This document shows, one piece after another, positions 12,673 to 25,844 of a stretch of 33,107 bases of DNA. This DNA is from JBDIBB01 sp039812685 (GTDB lineage Bacteria > Acidobacteriota > Vicinamibacteria > Vicinamibacterales > JAFNAJ01). Position numbers and translations under genes: made by a program. Where the stretch lies: the NCBI GenBank assembly GCA_039812685.1, contig JBDIBB010000037.1:1-33107 (forward strand). The letters run 5' to 3'. A model generated the notes under the pieces. The model saw nothing but the letters and a program-made list of their open reading frames with translations. It had not been told where the DNA came from and made no database searches. Every line of letters starts with the position of its first letter. Within the stretch, counting starts at the first letter, position 1.

Positions 12673-13886
12673 ACGACGCTGTGACCCGCGTCGGCGCGCT
12701 CGCCGACCGCTACACCCCCGACATCGTGACGTTCCTGCGCGAGATGATCGCCATCCCCTCGGAGAGCGCCGGCGAGCGCGAGGTGATCGCGCGCGCCCGC
12801 GCCGAGATGGAGCGCCTCGGCTTCGACGAGATCAAGGTCGACGGCCTCGGCAACCTCCTGGGCCGCGTCGGCCACGGCCGCCACGTCGTGGCGCTCGACG
12901 GCCACCTCGACACGGTCGGCACCGGCGATCTCTCCACGTGGACGCGCGACCCCTATCGCGGCGAGCTGAAGGACGGCATCGTCTACGGCCGCGGGGCCGC
13001 CGACCAGGAGGGCGGCTTCGCCGCCGCCGTCTACGGCGCCCACATCGCGCGCGAGGCCGGCCTGCTCGACGACGTGCAGGTGTGGGTGACGGGGACGGTG
13101 ATGGAGGAGGACTGCGACGGCCTGTGCTGGCAGTACATCCTGCGCGAAGGGGTGCTGAAGCCCGACGTGGTGGTGATCACCGAGCCCACCAACCTCGGCG
13201 TCTATCGCGGCCACCGCGGGCGCATGGAGATCGAGGTGCGGACGCAGGGCCGATCGGCGCACGGATCGATGCCCGATCGCGGCGTCAACGCCGTCTACCG
13301 GATGGCGCCGATCGTGGCCGACATCGAGCGGCTCAACCGCCGCCTGGGCGAGGCGCCCGACGCGTTCCTGGGCGCCGGAACCGTCACGATCTCCGACATC
13401 CGCGCCACCTCGCCCTCACTGTGCGCCGTGGCCGACAGCTGCACCATCCACCTCGATCGCCGCCTCACGCGCGGCGAGACGCTGGAGTCGGCCGTGGCCG
13501 AAATCGCCGCGCTCGACGGCGTGCGGGCGGCCGGCGCCACGGTCACCGTGCTCGACTACGCGCGCCAGGCCTACACCGGGCTCACCTACCCGACGAAGAA
13601 GTACTACCCGACGTGGGTGCTCGAGGAAGACGAGCCGGCGGTGGCCGCGGCGATCGCGGCGGCCGCTTCGGCCCTCGGCGGGCCGCCGCGCGTCTCGCGC
13701 TGGAACTTCTCGACCAACGGCATCGCCACCTGCGGATTGTTCGGCGTGCCGACGGTCGGCTTCGGGCCGGCCGACGAGATCCACGCGCACACCCCCGACG
13801 ACCAGTGCCCGGTGGCGCACCTCACCGCCGCGGCCCGCTTCTATGCGCTGTATCCCGCCGCCTTCGCGCGCGGCGCCAGGGCCTGA
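12669..13886 (+). CDS. ygeY: YgeY-type M20 family metallohydrolase
   Basis: The protein has 405 residues with the full M20 metal site: DGHLDTVG, GRGAADQEGG, the catalytic acid in VMEEDCDG, ITEPTN, and the C-terminal EIHAHTPDD. The dimerisation-domain signature HRGRMEIEVRTQGRSAHGSMP is also present. Close similarity to E. coli YgeY covers the whole length, including YTGLTYPTKKYYPTW. M20 enzymes hydrolyse amide or carbamoyl bonds with two zinc ions. In this locus the substrate is probably a ring-opened purine or ureido-amino-acid intermediate, which is inferred from the cluster rather than visible in sequence. Its ATG overlaps the ygfK stop by 4 bases (ATGA), so the two are translationally coupled. 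The ygeW gene starts 18 bases downstream. Confidence 0.92.
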
Positions 13887-13904
13887 CCGCCCCGCGAGGA
13901 CCCG

Positions 13905-15095
13905 ATGGAGCACATCCGCCACAAGATCGAGCGCCTGCGCGCGCTGCGCCCCGGCCTCCACGACCGCGACTTCCTGCTCACGTGGCGCCAGCCCGACGAG
14001 GCGATCCGCTTCGTCCTGCTCGCCGCCGAGATCCTGCAGGACCTGACGCGCGCCGGCATCTCCACGCGCGTGTTCGAGACGGGCCTCGGCCTGTCGATCT
14101 TCCGCGACAAGTCGACGCGCACGCGCTACGCCTTCCGCTCGGGCTGCAACCTGCTCGGCCTGATGACCGAGGAGCTCGAGGAATCGACCTCGCAGATCGC
14201 CCACGGCGAGACCGTGCGCGAAACGGCCGCGATGATCGGCTTCCTCTCCGAGGTGATCGGCATCCGCGACGACATGTTCCTCGACGAGGGCCACGCCTAC
14301 ATGCGCGAGGTGGCCGCCAGCCTCGACGAGAGCTTCCGCGAGGGGGTGCTGCTCCAGCGCACGGCGGTGGTCAACCTCCAGTGCGACCTCGACCACCCCA
14401 CGCAGAGCCTGGCCGACCTGCGCCACCTGATCGACACCTTCGGCGGCCTCGAGGCGCTGCGCGGCCGGCGGCTGGCGATGACCTGGGCGCATTCGCCGAG
14501 CTACGGCAAGCCGCTGTCGGTGCCGCAGGGCGTCGTCGCGCTGATGACGCGCCTCGGGATGGACGTGGTGCTCGCGCACCCCGAGGGCTACGAGCTGGCG
14601 GAGGAACCGATGGAGGCCGCGCGGCGCTTCGCCGCGGAATCCGGCGGCCGCTTCACGGTGACGCACTCGATGGCCGACGCCTTCGCCGGCGCCGACGTCG
14701 TCTACCCGAAGAGCTGGGCGCCGATGGCGGTCATGCGCGAGCGCACGCGGTTGCTGCGCGCGCGGGAGTCGGCGCGGCTCACCGACCTCGAGCGCGAGGC
14801 GCTCGCGCACAACGCGCGCCATCGCGACTGGGAGTGCACCAGCGCGATGATGCGGCTCACGCGCGACGGCCGCGCGCTCTACATGCACTGCCTGCCGGCC
14901 GACGTCACCGGCGTCAGCTGCGCCGCGGGCGAGGTGAGCCGCGAGGTGTTCGAGCGCGCGCGCCTCGACACCTATCGCGAGGCGGGCCACAAGCCGCTGG
15001 TCATCGCCGCGATGATCCTCGGCACGCGGTTCGCCGACCCCGCGGGCGTGCTGGCCGGCCTCGTCGATCGGTCCACGCCCAGACGACGGGGGTAG
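13905..15095 (+). CDS. ygeW: Knotted carbamoyltransferase YgeW
   Basis: The protein has 396 residues. The carbamoyl-phosphate site IFRDKSTRTRYAF (about 65-77), the LDHPTQSLADL motif (about 162-172) and the second-substrate motif MHCLPADVTG (about 328-337) are those of the aspartate/ornithine carbamoyltransferase superfamily. The N-terminus and the long 'ELEESTSQIAHGETVRET' region are specific to YgeW. YgeW forms a knotted trimer; 2,3-diaminopropionate derivatives have been proposed as substrates in purine degradation, acting in the phosphorolytic direction to yield carbamoyl phosphate. The adjacent carbamate kinase would then make ATP. The start ATG follows GCGAGGACCCG, with GAGG about 6 bases upstream. 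Translation is probably coupled loosely to ygeY (18-base gap). Confidence 0.93.
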   Translation: MEHIRHKIERLRALRPGLHDRDFLLTWRQPDEAIRFVLLAAEILQDLTRAGISTRVFETGLGLSIFRDKSTRTRYAFRSGCNLLGLMTEELEESTSQIAHGETVRETAAMIGFLSEVIGIRDDMFLDEGHAYMREVAASLDESFREGVLLQRTAVVNLQCDLDHPTQSLADLRHLIDTFGGLEALRGRRLAMTWAHSPSYGKPLSVPQGVVALMTRLGMDVVLAHPEGYELAEEPMEAARRFAAESGGRFTVTHSMADAFAGADVVYPKSWAPMAVMRERTRLLRARESARLTDLEREALAHNARHRDWECTSAMMRLTRDGRALYMHCLPADVTGVSCAAGEVSREVFERARLDTYREAGHKPLVIAAMILGTRFADPAGVLAGLVDRSTPRRRG

Positions 15096-15117
15096 GCCGC
15101 CCACTCCTGCGATCACC

Positions 15118-15145
15118 GGCCCCGCGGCGCGAGCGCCGCGGGGCC
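15118..15145. other. Perfect 13-bp hairpin between ygeW and yqeA
   Basis: GGCCCCGCGGCGC at 15118-15130 is followed by GA and then its exact reverse complement at 15133-15145. This very stable stem has no U-tract and ends two bases before the GGAG ribosome site of yqeA (15147-15150). It could stabilise the upstream mRNA segment or limit expression of yqeA. Confidence 0.7.
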
Positions 15146-15158
15146 GCGGAGCGATCCC

Positions 15159-16100
15159 GTGTCCGATCTCATCGTGCTCGCCATCGGCGGCAACTCGCTC
15201 ATCAGGGACGAGGCGCACCGTACGGTGCCCGATCAGTGGAACCTGACGCGAGAAACCTGCCACCACATCGCGCGGATCGTGCAGGCGGGACACCGCGTCG
15301 TGATCACCCACGGCAACGGCCCCCAGGTGGGCTTCATCCTGCGCCGATCCGAGCTGGCCAGCCACGAGCTGCACACCGTCCCGCTCGATTCGTGCGACGC
15401 CGACACGCAGGGCGCCATCGGCTACATGATCCAGCAGGCGCTCGAGAACGAGTTCAGGCGCCTGGGCATCGCGCGCCGGGCCGTCACCGTCGTGACGCAG
15501 GTGGAGGTGGACCCCGACAGCCCGGCCTTCGCCCATCCCGCCAAGCCCATCGGCTCCTTCATGGACGAGGCCATCGCCCGCGCCCACGCCGAAGGCGACG
15601 GCTGGCGCGTGGCCGAGGACGCCGGGCGCGGCTGGCGCCGTGTGGTCCCCAGCCCCCTGCCGCTGGCCATCGTTGAGATCGACGCGATCCGCCACCTCGT
15701 CGACGGCGGCTTCATCGTCATCGCGGTCGGCGGCGGCGGCATCCCGGTCGCGCGCGGGCCCGGCGGCGACCTGCGCGGCGTGGAGGCCGTGATCGACAAG
15801 GACCTGGCCTCGTCGCTGCTGGCCACCATCCTGAAGGCCGACCAGCTCGTGATCTCCACGGGGGTGCCGCGGGTGATGATCGACTTCGGCACGCCCGCCG
15901 CGCGCCCCCTCGATCGCATGACGCTGGCCGAGGCGCGGCAGTACCTCGCCGCGGGCCACTTCGGCGAGGGCAGCATGGCGCCCAAGATCCGCGCCGTCGC
16001 CGGCTATCTCGAGCGGGGCGGATCGCGCGCCGTCATCACCTGCCCCGAACAGCTGGAGCTGGCCGTGGAGGGCAGGGCGGGGACCGTCGTGGAACCGTAG
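15159..16100 (+). CDS. yqeA: Carbamate kinase (YqeA/ArcC family)
   Basis: The protein has 313 residues from GTG 15159, with GGAG about 8 bases upstream. Signature motifs are VLAIGGNSLIRDE (N-terminal phosphate loop), ITHGNGPQVGFI, AVGGGGIPVAR and EAVIDKDLASSLLA, plus the C-terminal GHFGEGSMAPKIRA. The enzyme transfers phosphate from carbamoyl phosphate to ADP, giving ATP, CO2 and ammonia by substrate-level phosphorylation in the cytoplasm. Together with YgeW it would conserve energy from the carbamoyl group released in purine degradation. It is the last plus-strand gene of the operon and is followed 30 bases later by the convergent end of a small minus-strand gene. No arginine deiminase genes are nearby, so the ArcC role in arginine fermentation is less likely. 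Confidence 0.93.
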   Translation: MSDLIVLAIGGNSLIRDEAHRTVPDQWNLTRETCHHIARIVQAGHRVVITHGNGPQVGFILRRSELASHELHTVPLDSCDADTQGAIGYMIQQALENEFRRLGIARRAVTVVTQVEVDPDSPAFAHPAKPIGSFMDEAIARAHAEGDGWRVAEDAGRGWRRVVPSPLPLAIVEIDAIRHLVDGGFIVIAVGGGGIPVARGPGGDLRGVEAVIDKDLASSLLATILKADQLVISTGVPRVMIDFGTPAARPLDRMTLAEARQYLAAGHFGEGSMAPKIRAVAGYLERGGSRAVITCPEQLELAVEGRAGTVVEP

Positions 16101-16130
16101 CCTCGCGCCGCGGCCGGGAGGCGCGGCGCC

Positions 16131-16589
16131 TCACTCGGCCTCGGTCAGCCACGGCTCCAGCGGGGTGAGGACGTAGTAGCCCGACAGGCGCCCGGCCACG
16201 GTGGGGCCGTACTGGGCGCCGCCGAACGACAGCGTGCGGCGCGCCATCGGCGTCGCGAGCACCGCCGCGTAGTCGAAGTCGGGAATCGTCATCACGTGCG
16301 CGTCGAGCAGGTCGTAGTCCACCTGATCGTCGCGCCCCAGCGCGGCACGATCGATCGCGCGCAGCCGCTGCAGGATGCGGCCGCAGGCCGCGCTGGCCGC
16401 CGCGTACTCGGAGGCGGCGCGGGTGGGCGTGCGCACCTGCGCCGCCTCGGCGATCAGGGCCGCAAGCTGCTGTGCCGGCGACGGAGCGGGCGCGACCTGC
16501 GCGGACATCCCACCGGGAGAGAGCACGGCGATCACGGCGAGCGCGAAGCTGAGACGGCGGATCCGGCTGGAAGGGATGGACGTGGACAT
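16131..16589 (-). CDS. Small exported protein, possibly a truncated DUF885-type fragment
   Basis: From ATG 16587-16589 (GGAG 7 bases upstream) this encodes 152 residues with a signal peptide (RLSFALAVIAVLSPGGMSAQ). The segment RLRAIDRAALGRDDQVDYDLLDAHV resembles the N-terminal region of DUF885 proteins, which are normally 550-600 residues with a C-terminal metallopeptidase-like part. Here translation stops after LTPLEPWLTEAE, 30 bases from the convergent yqeA stop. It may be a decayed remnant or a genuine short protein. It sits exactly where the two purine operons converge. I do not recognise a function, and the DUF885 resemblance is weak. Confidence 0.5.
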   Translation of the reverse strand: MSTSIPSSRIRRLSFALAVIAVLSPGGMSAQVAPAPSPAQQLAALIAEAAQVRTPTRAASEYAAASAACGRILQRLRAIDRAALGRDDQVDYDLLDAHVMTIPDFDYAAVLATPMARRTLSFGGAQYGPTVAGRLSGYYVLTPLEPWLTEAE

Positions 16590-16722
16590 GGGGCACTCCG
16601 GGGTACGTGGTTCACGCGACGAGCCGTGCCGGATGCCGGCGACCGCCAGCCGGCGGGCACGGCCGGTCACGCGCGAGGCGCGCGAGGTGCCCGCCGGTCA
16701 CGCGCGGCCCGGCGTCTTCCCG

Positions 16723-18285
<1,563 letters not shown>

Positions 18286-18295
18286 CGTCGTGCCC

Positions 18296-19785
<1,490 letters not shown>

Positions 19786-19789
<4 letters not shown>

Positions 19790-20861
19790 GGCGCAACCTC
19801 GCGCAGGCGATGCCACAGGCGCGGCGCCTCGCGGCGGGCCTCGGCGCGCAGCGCGTCGATGTCGGCCGTCAGCAGGCGTCGGTCGTGGAGGATGAGGCGG
19901 CCATCGGCCTCGTGACGTGCGAGGACGGCCGCATGAGCCGCCGCCGGGCCGGCATCGTCATCGGCGGCGGCGGGCGGCGGGAGATCGAAGAGGGCGGCGG
20001 TCAGCGCGCGCCCCTGGCGCAGGCGTTCGAGGGCGAGCGAGGCCGGCTCGCCGTGCGCGGCGCCATCCTCGCTGGCGGCGCGCGCCTCGGCCAGCATGTC
20101 CGACGGGTAGCCGTCGGTGCCCAGCGCGACGCGCGCCGCGGCGGTGAGCGCCACCGGGTAGCCGACGCGGTTGCCGCGGTTCGACCGTGCGTTCTGCACG
20201 AGCCAGGCGCCGGCGTCGGAGGCCATCGCCGCCTCCTCGCGCGTGAGGTGCACGCCGTGGGCGAGGATCGACCCGGGGACGAGCGCGCCGAGCGCCATCA
20301 GCCGCTGCAGCGGACCCGCGTAGCCCCGGGCGCGCGCGTCGGCGACGTCGGCGCGATCCTCGGCCAGGTGCACGTGCAGCACCGCGCCGAGATCGCGGCA
20401 GAGACCGGCGGCCTCGCGAATCGTCTCGTCGGAGACGGTGAAGGAGGCGTGCAGCGCGATCGCCCCGCGCGCCAGCGGGCGGCGGTTGGCGAGCAGGAAG
20501 CGGCGACACTCGGCCAGCCCGCGCCGCGCCTCGTCGCGGCCGCCGTTGCGTTCCGTGGCGCCGTAGCCGACCAGCGCCCGCAGGCCCGCGGCCTGGCACG
20601 CGTCGGCGATCACGTCGAGCGAGCCCTCGATGAAGTCCGGCGACTCGTGGTGATCGACGATCGTCGTGGTGCCGGCCAGCAGCGACTCGGCGGCGTAGAG
20701 GCGCGCCGACACGTCGAGGGCGCGCTCGTCGAGCGCGCGATCGAGCCGCCACCAGACGCGTTCGAGGATCTGCACGAAGCTGTCGGGCGGCGGCTCCGCC
20801 GGCGGCATCCCGTAGGGCGCCAGCGCGCTGTAGACGTGCGTGTGCGCGTTGACGAGGCCGA

Positions 20862-20865
<4 letters not shown>
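19786..20865 (-). CDS. ssnA: SsnA-like amidohydrolase (N-terminally short)
   Basis: The protein has 359 residues. It matches E. coli SsnA (about 440 residues) in metal and core motifs: NAHTHVYSAL (HxH), VWWRLDRALDE, TTTIVDHHESPDFIEGSL, LHVHLAEDRADV, ILAHGVHL, VQNARSNRGNRVGY and ALGTDGYPSDM. These are the ligands of a metal-dependent amidohydrolase such as guanine deaminase relatives. The protein begins only six residues before HxH, so the usual N-terminal beta-sandwich strand segment (about 55 residues) is missing. The C-terminal half of that composite domain is also reduced to a variable Ala-rich tail. The ATG overlaps the xdhD stop (ATGA) and the end overlaps the next gene (GTGA). Likely role: hydrolytic deamination or ring opening in purine breakdown. 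Whether the shortened enzyme is active is uncertain. Confidence 0.85.
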
Positions 20866-23585
<2,720 letters not shown>

Positions 23586-23592
23586 CCGCCGC

Positions 23593-23598
23593 AGTATA
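23593..23598 (-). promoter_or_regulatory. -10 element (TATACT) of xdhD, leaderless
   Basis: TATACT (5 of 6) ends 8 bases before the xdhD ATG at 23585. Transcription would therefore start at or within a base or two of the start codon. No Shine-Dalgarno fits in between. Confidence 0.5.
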
Positions 23599-23605
23599 GC
23601 GTTGC

Positions 23606-23622
23606 GCGGCACACGTTGCCGC
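23606..23622. promoter_or_regulatory. Inverted repeat over the xdhD -35 region
   Basis: GCGGCA and TGCCGC form perfect 6-base arms around 5 bases (CACGT on the plus strand). The dyad covers the expected -35 position of the TATACT promoter and could be a repressor or activator operator. Confidence 0.4.
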
Positions 23623-23727
23623 ATCGGCTCGCGGCCCGTCGTCCCGGCGCCCGGCGGCGGCGACGCCCTGGCCTGGCCGGCGCGACCGGGCGATGGGCCG
23701 AAGCCGGGGCGGCGCCGACCGATGGGG

Positions 23728-23733
23728 TACAAT
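23728..23733 (+). promoter_or_regulatory. -10 element (TACAAT) of the 23743 gene, near-leaderless
   Basis: TACAAT (5 of 6) ends 9 bases before ATG 23743, predicting a leader of only about 2 bases. The -35 position is GC-rich and does not match consensus. Confidence 0.5.
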
Positions 23734-23742
23734 TCCACGCCT

Positions 23743-24237
23743 ATGGCAACGAGCATCGACATCCCGCGCCCGGCCAGACTGTGGAAGGACTTGCCAGAGG
23801 AGAAGCGGCTGGCCGCGGCCGAGGGCTTCTGGGACGACGAACAGGCGGTGGCCGAGCAGGCGGAAGTGATTGGCGCCATCGCGAAACAGCTGAATTTCAG
23901 GCCGAAGTCGGTGATCGCGCTGCCCGTCGAGCGCAAGGTGAGGCACACCGCGCGCATGGCGCAGATCTCCGACACGGTGGCGAGCCGGCTGCTGGTGGCC
24001 TACCACCTGCAGACCCAGCGGCCGATGATGGCCGCCTTTCTCGACGCGCTCGGCGTCGCGCACGAGGAGGGCCTGATCAAGGACGAGGATCTGAAGCGGC
24101 CAGAGGCCGACGCCCTGAAGGCGGCCGTCGAGGCCCTTGCCGGGAAGTTCCCGCCCGAGGACATCCGGCTCTACTTCTCGACGCTCGTGCTGCAGGATCC
24201 GGACACCTGGGGCGGGCTGGCGGAGCTGCTGCCGTAG
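23743..24237 (+). CDS. Conserved-looking protein of unknown function
   Basis: The protein has 164 residues, mostly predicted alpha-helical and charged, with no signal peptide or membrane span. The N-terminus (ARLWKDLPEEKRLAAAEGFWDDEQ) is followed by a segment with many Lys/Arg and a hydrophobic helix (TVASRLLVAYHLQTQRPMMAAFLDALGVAHEEG). The C-terminus (PPEDIRLYFSTLVLQDPDTWGGLAELL) looks conserved in style. I do not recognise a family. A -10 just ahead of the ATG supports it as an expressed gene. It is divergent from xdhD with 157 bases between starts, so the two could share a control region, but its composition does not suggest a DNA-binding regulator. Confidence 0.7.
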   Translation: MATSIDIPRPARLWKDLPEEKRLAAAEGFWDDEQAVAEQAEVIGAIAKQLNFRPKSVIALPVERKVRHTARMAQISDTVASRLLVAYHLQTQRPMMAAFLDALGVAHEEGLIKDEDLKRPEADALKAAVEALAGKFPPEDIRLYFSTLVLQDPDTWGGLAELLP

Positions 24238-24289
24238 CCCGCCCGCGCCCTCGGGGGCGGCCGTTCCGGCGCCGCCCCCCGCGCCGCAC

Positions 24290-25315
24290 GTGACCACGCG
24301 CATCGACACCCATCCGGCCGCCTCCGGTGCCGTCGCCTCGCCATCGGCGGCGGCGGCGCGCGTCAGGGGGCAGCACTACAGCCGGCACACCGTCGAGTTG
24401 CGCGGCGAGCTCGGGCGTGCCGTGCCGCGCGACCTGCTGCGCGCGCTGCACGAACGATCGGTGCCGCGGCACCTGCTGGGCACGGCGCGCCAGTTCCTGC
24501 TGCTCGGCGCCTGCACCTGGGGTCTGGTCACCTTCCGCCAGCCGCTGATCTGGATCCCGCTGGCGATCGTGCAGGGCTTCACCGTGTTCAACTTCACCGT
24601 GCTGCTGCACGAGGTGGTGCACCACGCCGTGTTCGCCGGCCGGCGCCAGCGCTGGGATCGTCTGCTCGCCCTGCTCTATGCGGTGCCGAGCGGGATCTCG
24701 GCCACGCAGTTCACGCGCTGGCACCTCGATCACCACGCGGAGCTCGGCTCGGAGGAGGACGATCCAAAGCGCCACCACCTGTCGCCCAGACGCAACGCGC
24801 GCTGGGTGAAGCTGCTCTACGCCACGCCGGCGCTGTTTCCGATCTACTTCCGCGCGGCGCGGCGCGAGGCGGCGGGCTATCCCGCCGGCGTGCGGCGGCG
24901 GATCGCCATCGAGCGGGCGGCGTCGGTGGCGGCGCACCTGGCCGCGCTCGTCGCGCTGGGCCTGGCCTTCGGCGCCGGGGCGGCGCTGCGCGCCTACGTG
25001 GTGCCCGTCTTCTTCGTGTTCCCCGTGGCGTTCGTGCTGAACCGGCTCGGGCAGCACTACGACATCGATCCGTCGGACCCGGCGAAGTGGGGCACGCTGA
25101 TGCGCAGCCACTGGTTCTGGAACCTCGTGTTCCTGAACTCCAACCTGCACCTCGAGCACCACTACTTCCCGGGCGTGCCCTACTACCGGCTGCCGCGGCT
25201 GCAGCGGGCGCTGCTGCCGTTCTACGAGCGGCGCGGGATGCGGTGGCAGACCTACCGCGGCCTGCTCTACGGCTGGTTCGTCCTCAACAAGGTGCCGCAC
25301 ACCGATTGGCACTGA
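24290..25315 (+). CDS. Membrane fatty-acid desaturase / hydroxylase family protein
   Basis: The protein has 341 residues if translation starts at the GTG at 24290; the frame is open upstream but overlaps the previous gene and lacks similarity there. The three histidine boxes of the di-iron desaturase family are present: HEVVHH (about 106-111), HLDHH (about 145-149) and the C-terminal HLEHHYFP (about 287-294). At least four hydrophobic segments are visible (for example FLLLGACTWGLV, LIWIPLAIVQGFTVFNFTVLL, AHLAALVALGLAFGAGAAL and VVPVFFVFPVAFVL). The family inserts double bonds or hydroxyl groups in lipid chains using O2 at the inner membrane. The substrate cannot be told from sequence. No Shine-Dalgarno is apparent before the GTG. 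Confidence 0.85.
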   Translation: MTTRIDTHPAASGAVASPSAAAARVRGQHYSRHTVELRGELGRAVPRDLLRALHERSVPRHLLGTARQFLLLGACTWGLVTFRQPLIWIPLAIVQGFTVFNFTVLLHEVVHHAVFAGRRQRWDRLLALLYAVPSGISATQFTRWHLDHHAELGSEEDDPKRHHLSPRRNARWVKLLYATPALFPIYFRAARREAAGYPAGVRRRIAIERAASVAAHLAALVALGLAFGAGAALRAYVVPVFFVFPVAFVLNRLGQHYDIDPSDPAKWGTLMRSHWFWNLVFLNSNLHLEHHYFPGVPYYRLPRLQRALLPFYERRGMRWQTYRGLLYGWFVLNKVPHTDWH

Positions 25316-25358
25316 GGCGGCCGCGGCGCGCGGATCGGCGCATCACCCCCACGCGGCC

Positions 25359-25844
25359 TCACCGGTCGATCCGGACCATCGGGTCAATCGGGGTATCCGA
25401 TTCGTCCAAGTGCACGTCGAAGCACCAGCGGCCCTCCGACGCGTCGCCGAGCTTCAGGCGGATCTTGCCCTTGAACCTGAAGCTGTCCTTCACGCTTCCC
25501 TCACCCGGCTGGCCGGACGTGCTGGGTCCGGTGGCGCAGTCGATCGCCCCCTGAGCGAGCTTGCGGAAGTTGCGGAACTCGATCGTGCGCGTGCCCCCGC
25601 ACTCGTTCTCGAGATCCCACCGGATGTGGTTGTGCACCTTGAGGCTGGCGACGCCGTCGTACTTCAGCACGGTGCACCGCCCGCTCTCGTCCTCGGTCAG
25701 GAAGAAGTGCACCGGCGCGTCGATCTTCTTCCCGGGCGCCAGCCCGGACTGCCGCGGCGCGACCGTCTGGGCGGCCTGGCCACCCTGGAGTGTGCAGGTT
25801 ACCGCCAACCACATCACCAGCATCAATCCCGTCGTCCGGTTCAT
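25359..25844 (-). CDS. Small secreted protein coupled to the Ser/Thr kinase
   Basis: The protein has 161 residues with an N-terminal signal peptide (MNRTTGLMLVMWLAVTCTLQGGQAAQ). The mature part shows beta-rich alternating patterns (KVHNHIRWDLENECGG, TRTIEFRNFRKLAQGAIDC, FRFKGKIRLKLGDASEGRWCFDVHLD) and four cysteines that could form two disulfides. No known family is recognised. Its ATG overlaps the kinase stop (ATGA), with GGGA about 8 bases upstream, so it is cotranslated with the kinase. I infer a periplasmic or outer-membrane partner or an output of that signalling gene. The desaturase gene converges from the other side with a gap of 43 bases. Confidence 0.75.
   Translation of the reverse strand: MNRTTGLMLVMWLAVTCTLQGGQAAQTVAPRQSGLAPGKKIDAPVHFFLTEDESGRCTVLKYDGVASLKVHNHIRWDLENECGGTRTIEFRNFRKLAQGAIDCATGPSTSGQPGEGSVKDSFRFKGKIRLKLGDASEGRWCFDVHLDESDTPIDPMVRIDR

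Noticed and set aside
15159..16100. Arginine deiminase pathway carbamate kinase
   Set aside because: No arcA or arginine antiporter nearby; the adjacent transferase is YgeW-type, not an ornithine carbamoyltransferase.
23586..23975. N-terminal extension of XdhD to 23975
   Set aside because: It is antisense to the gene at 23743, has no similarity to the hydroxylase family, and lies upstream of the predicted transcription start.
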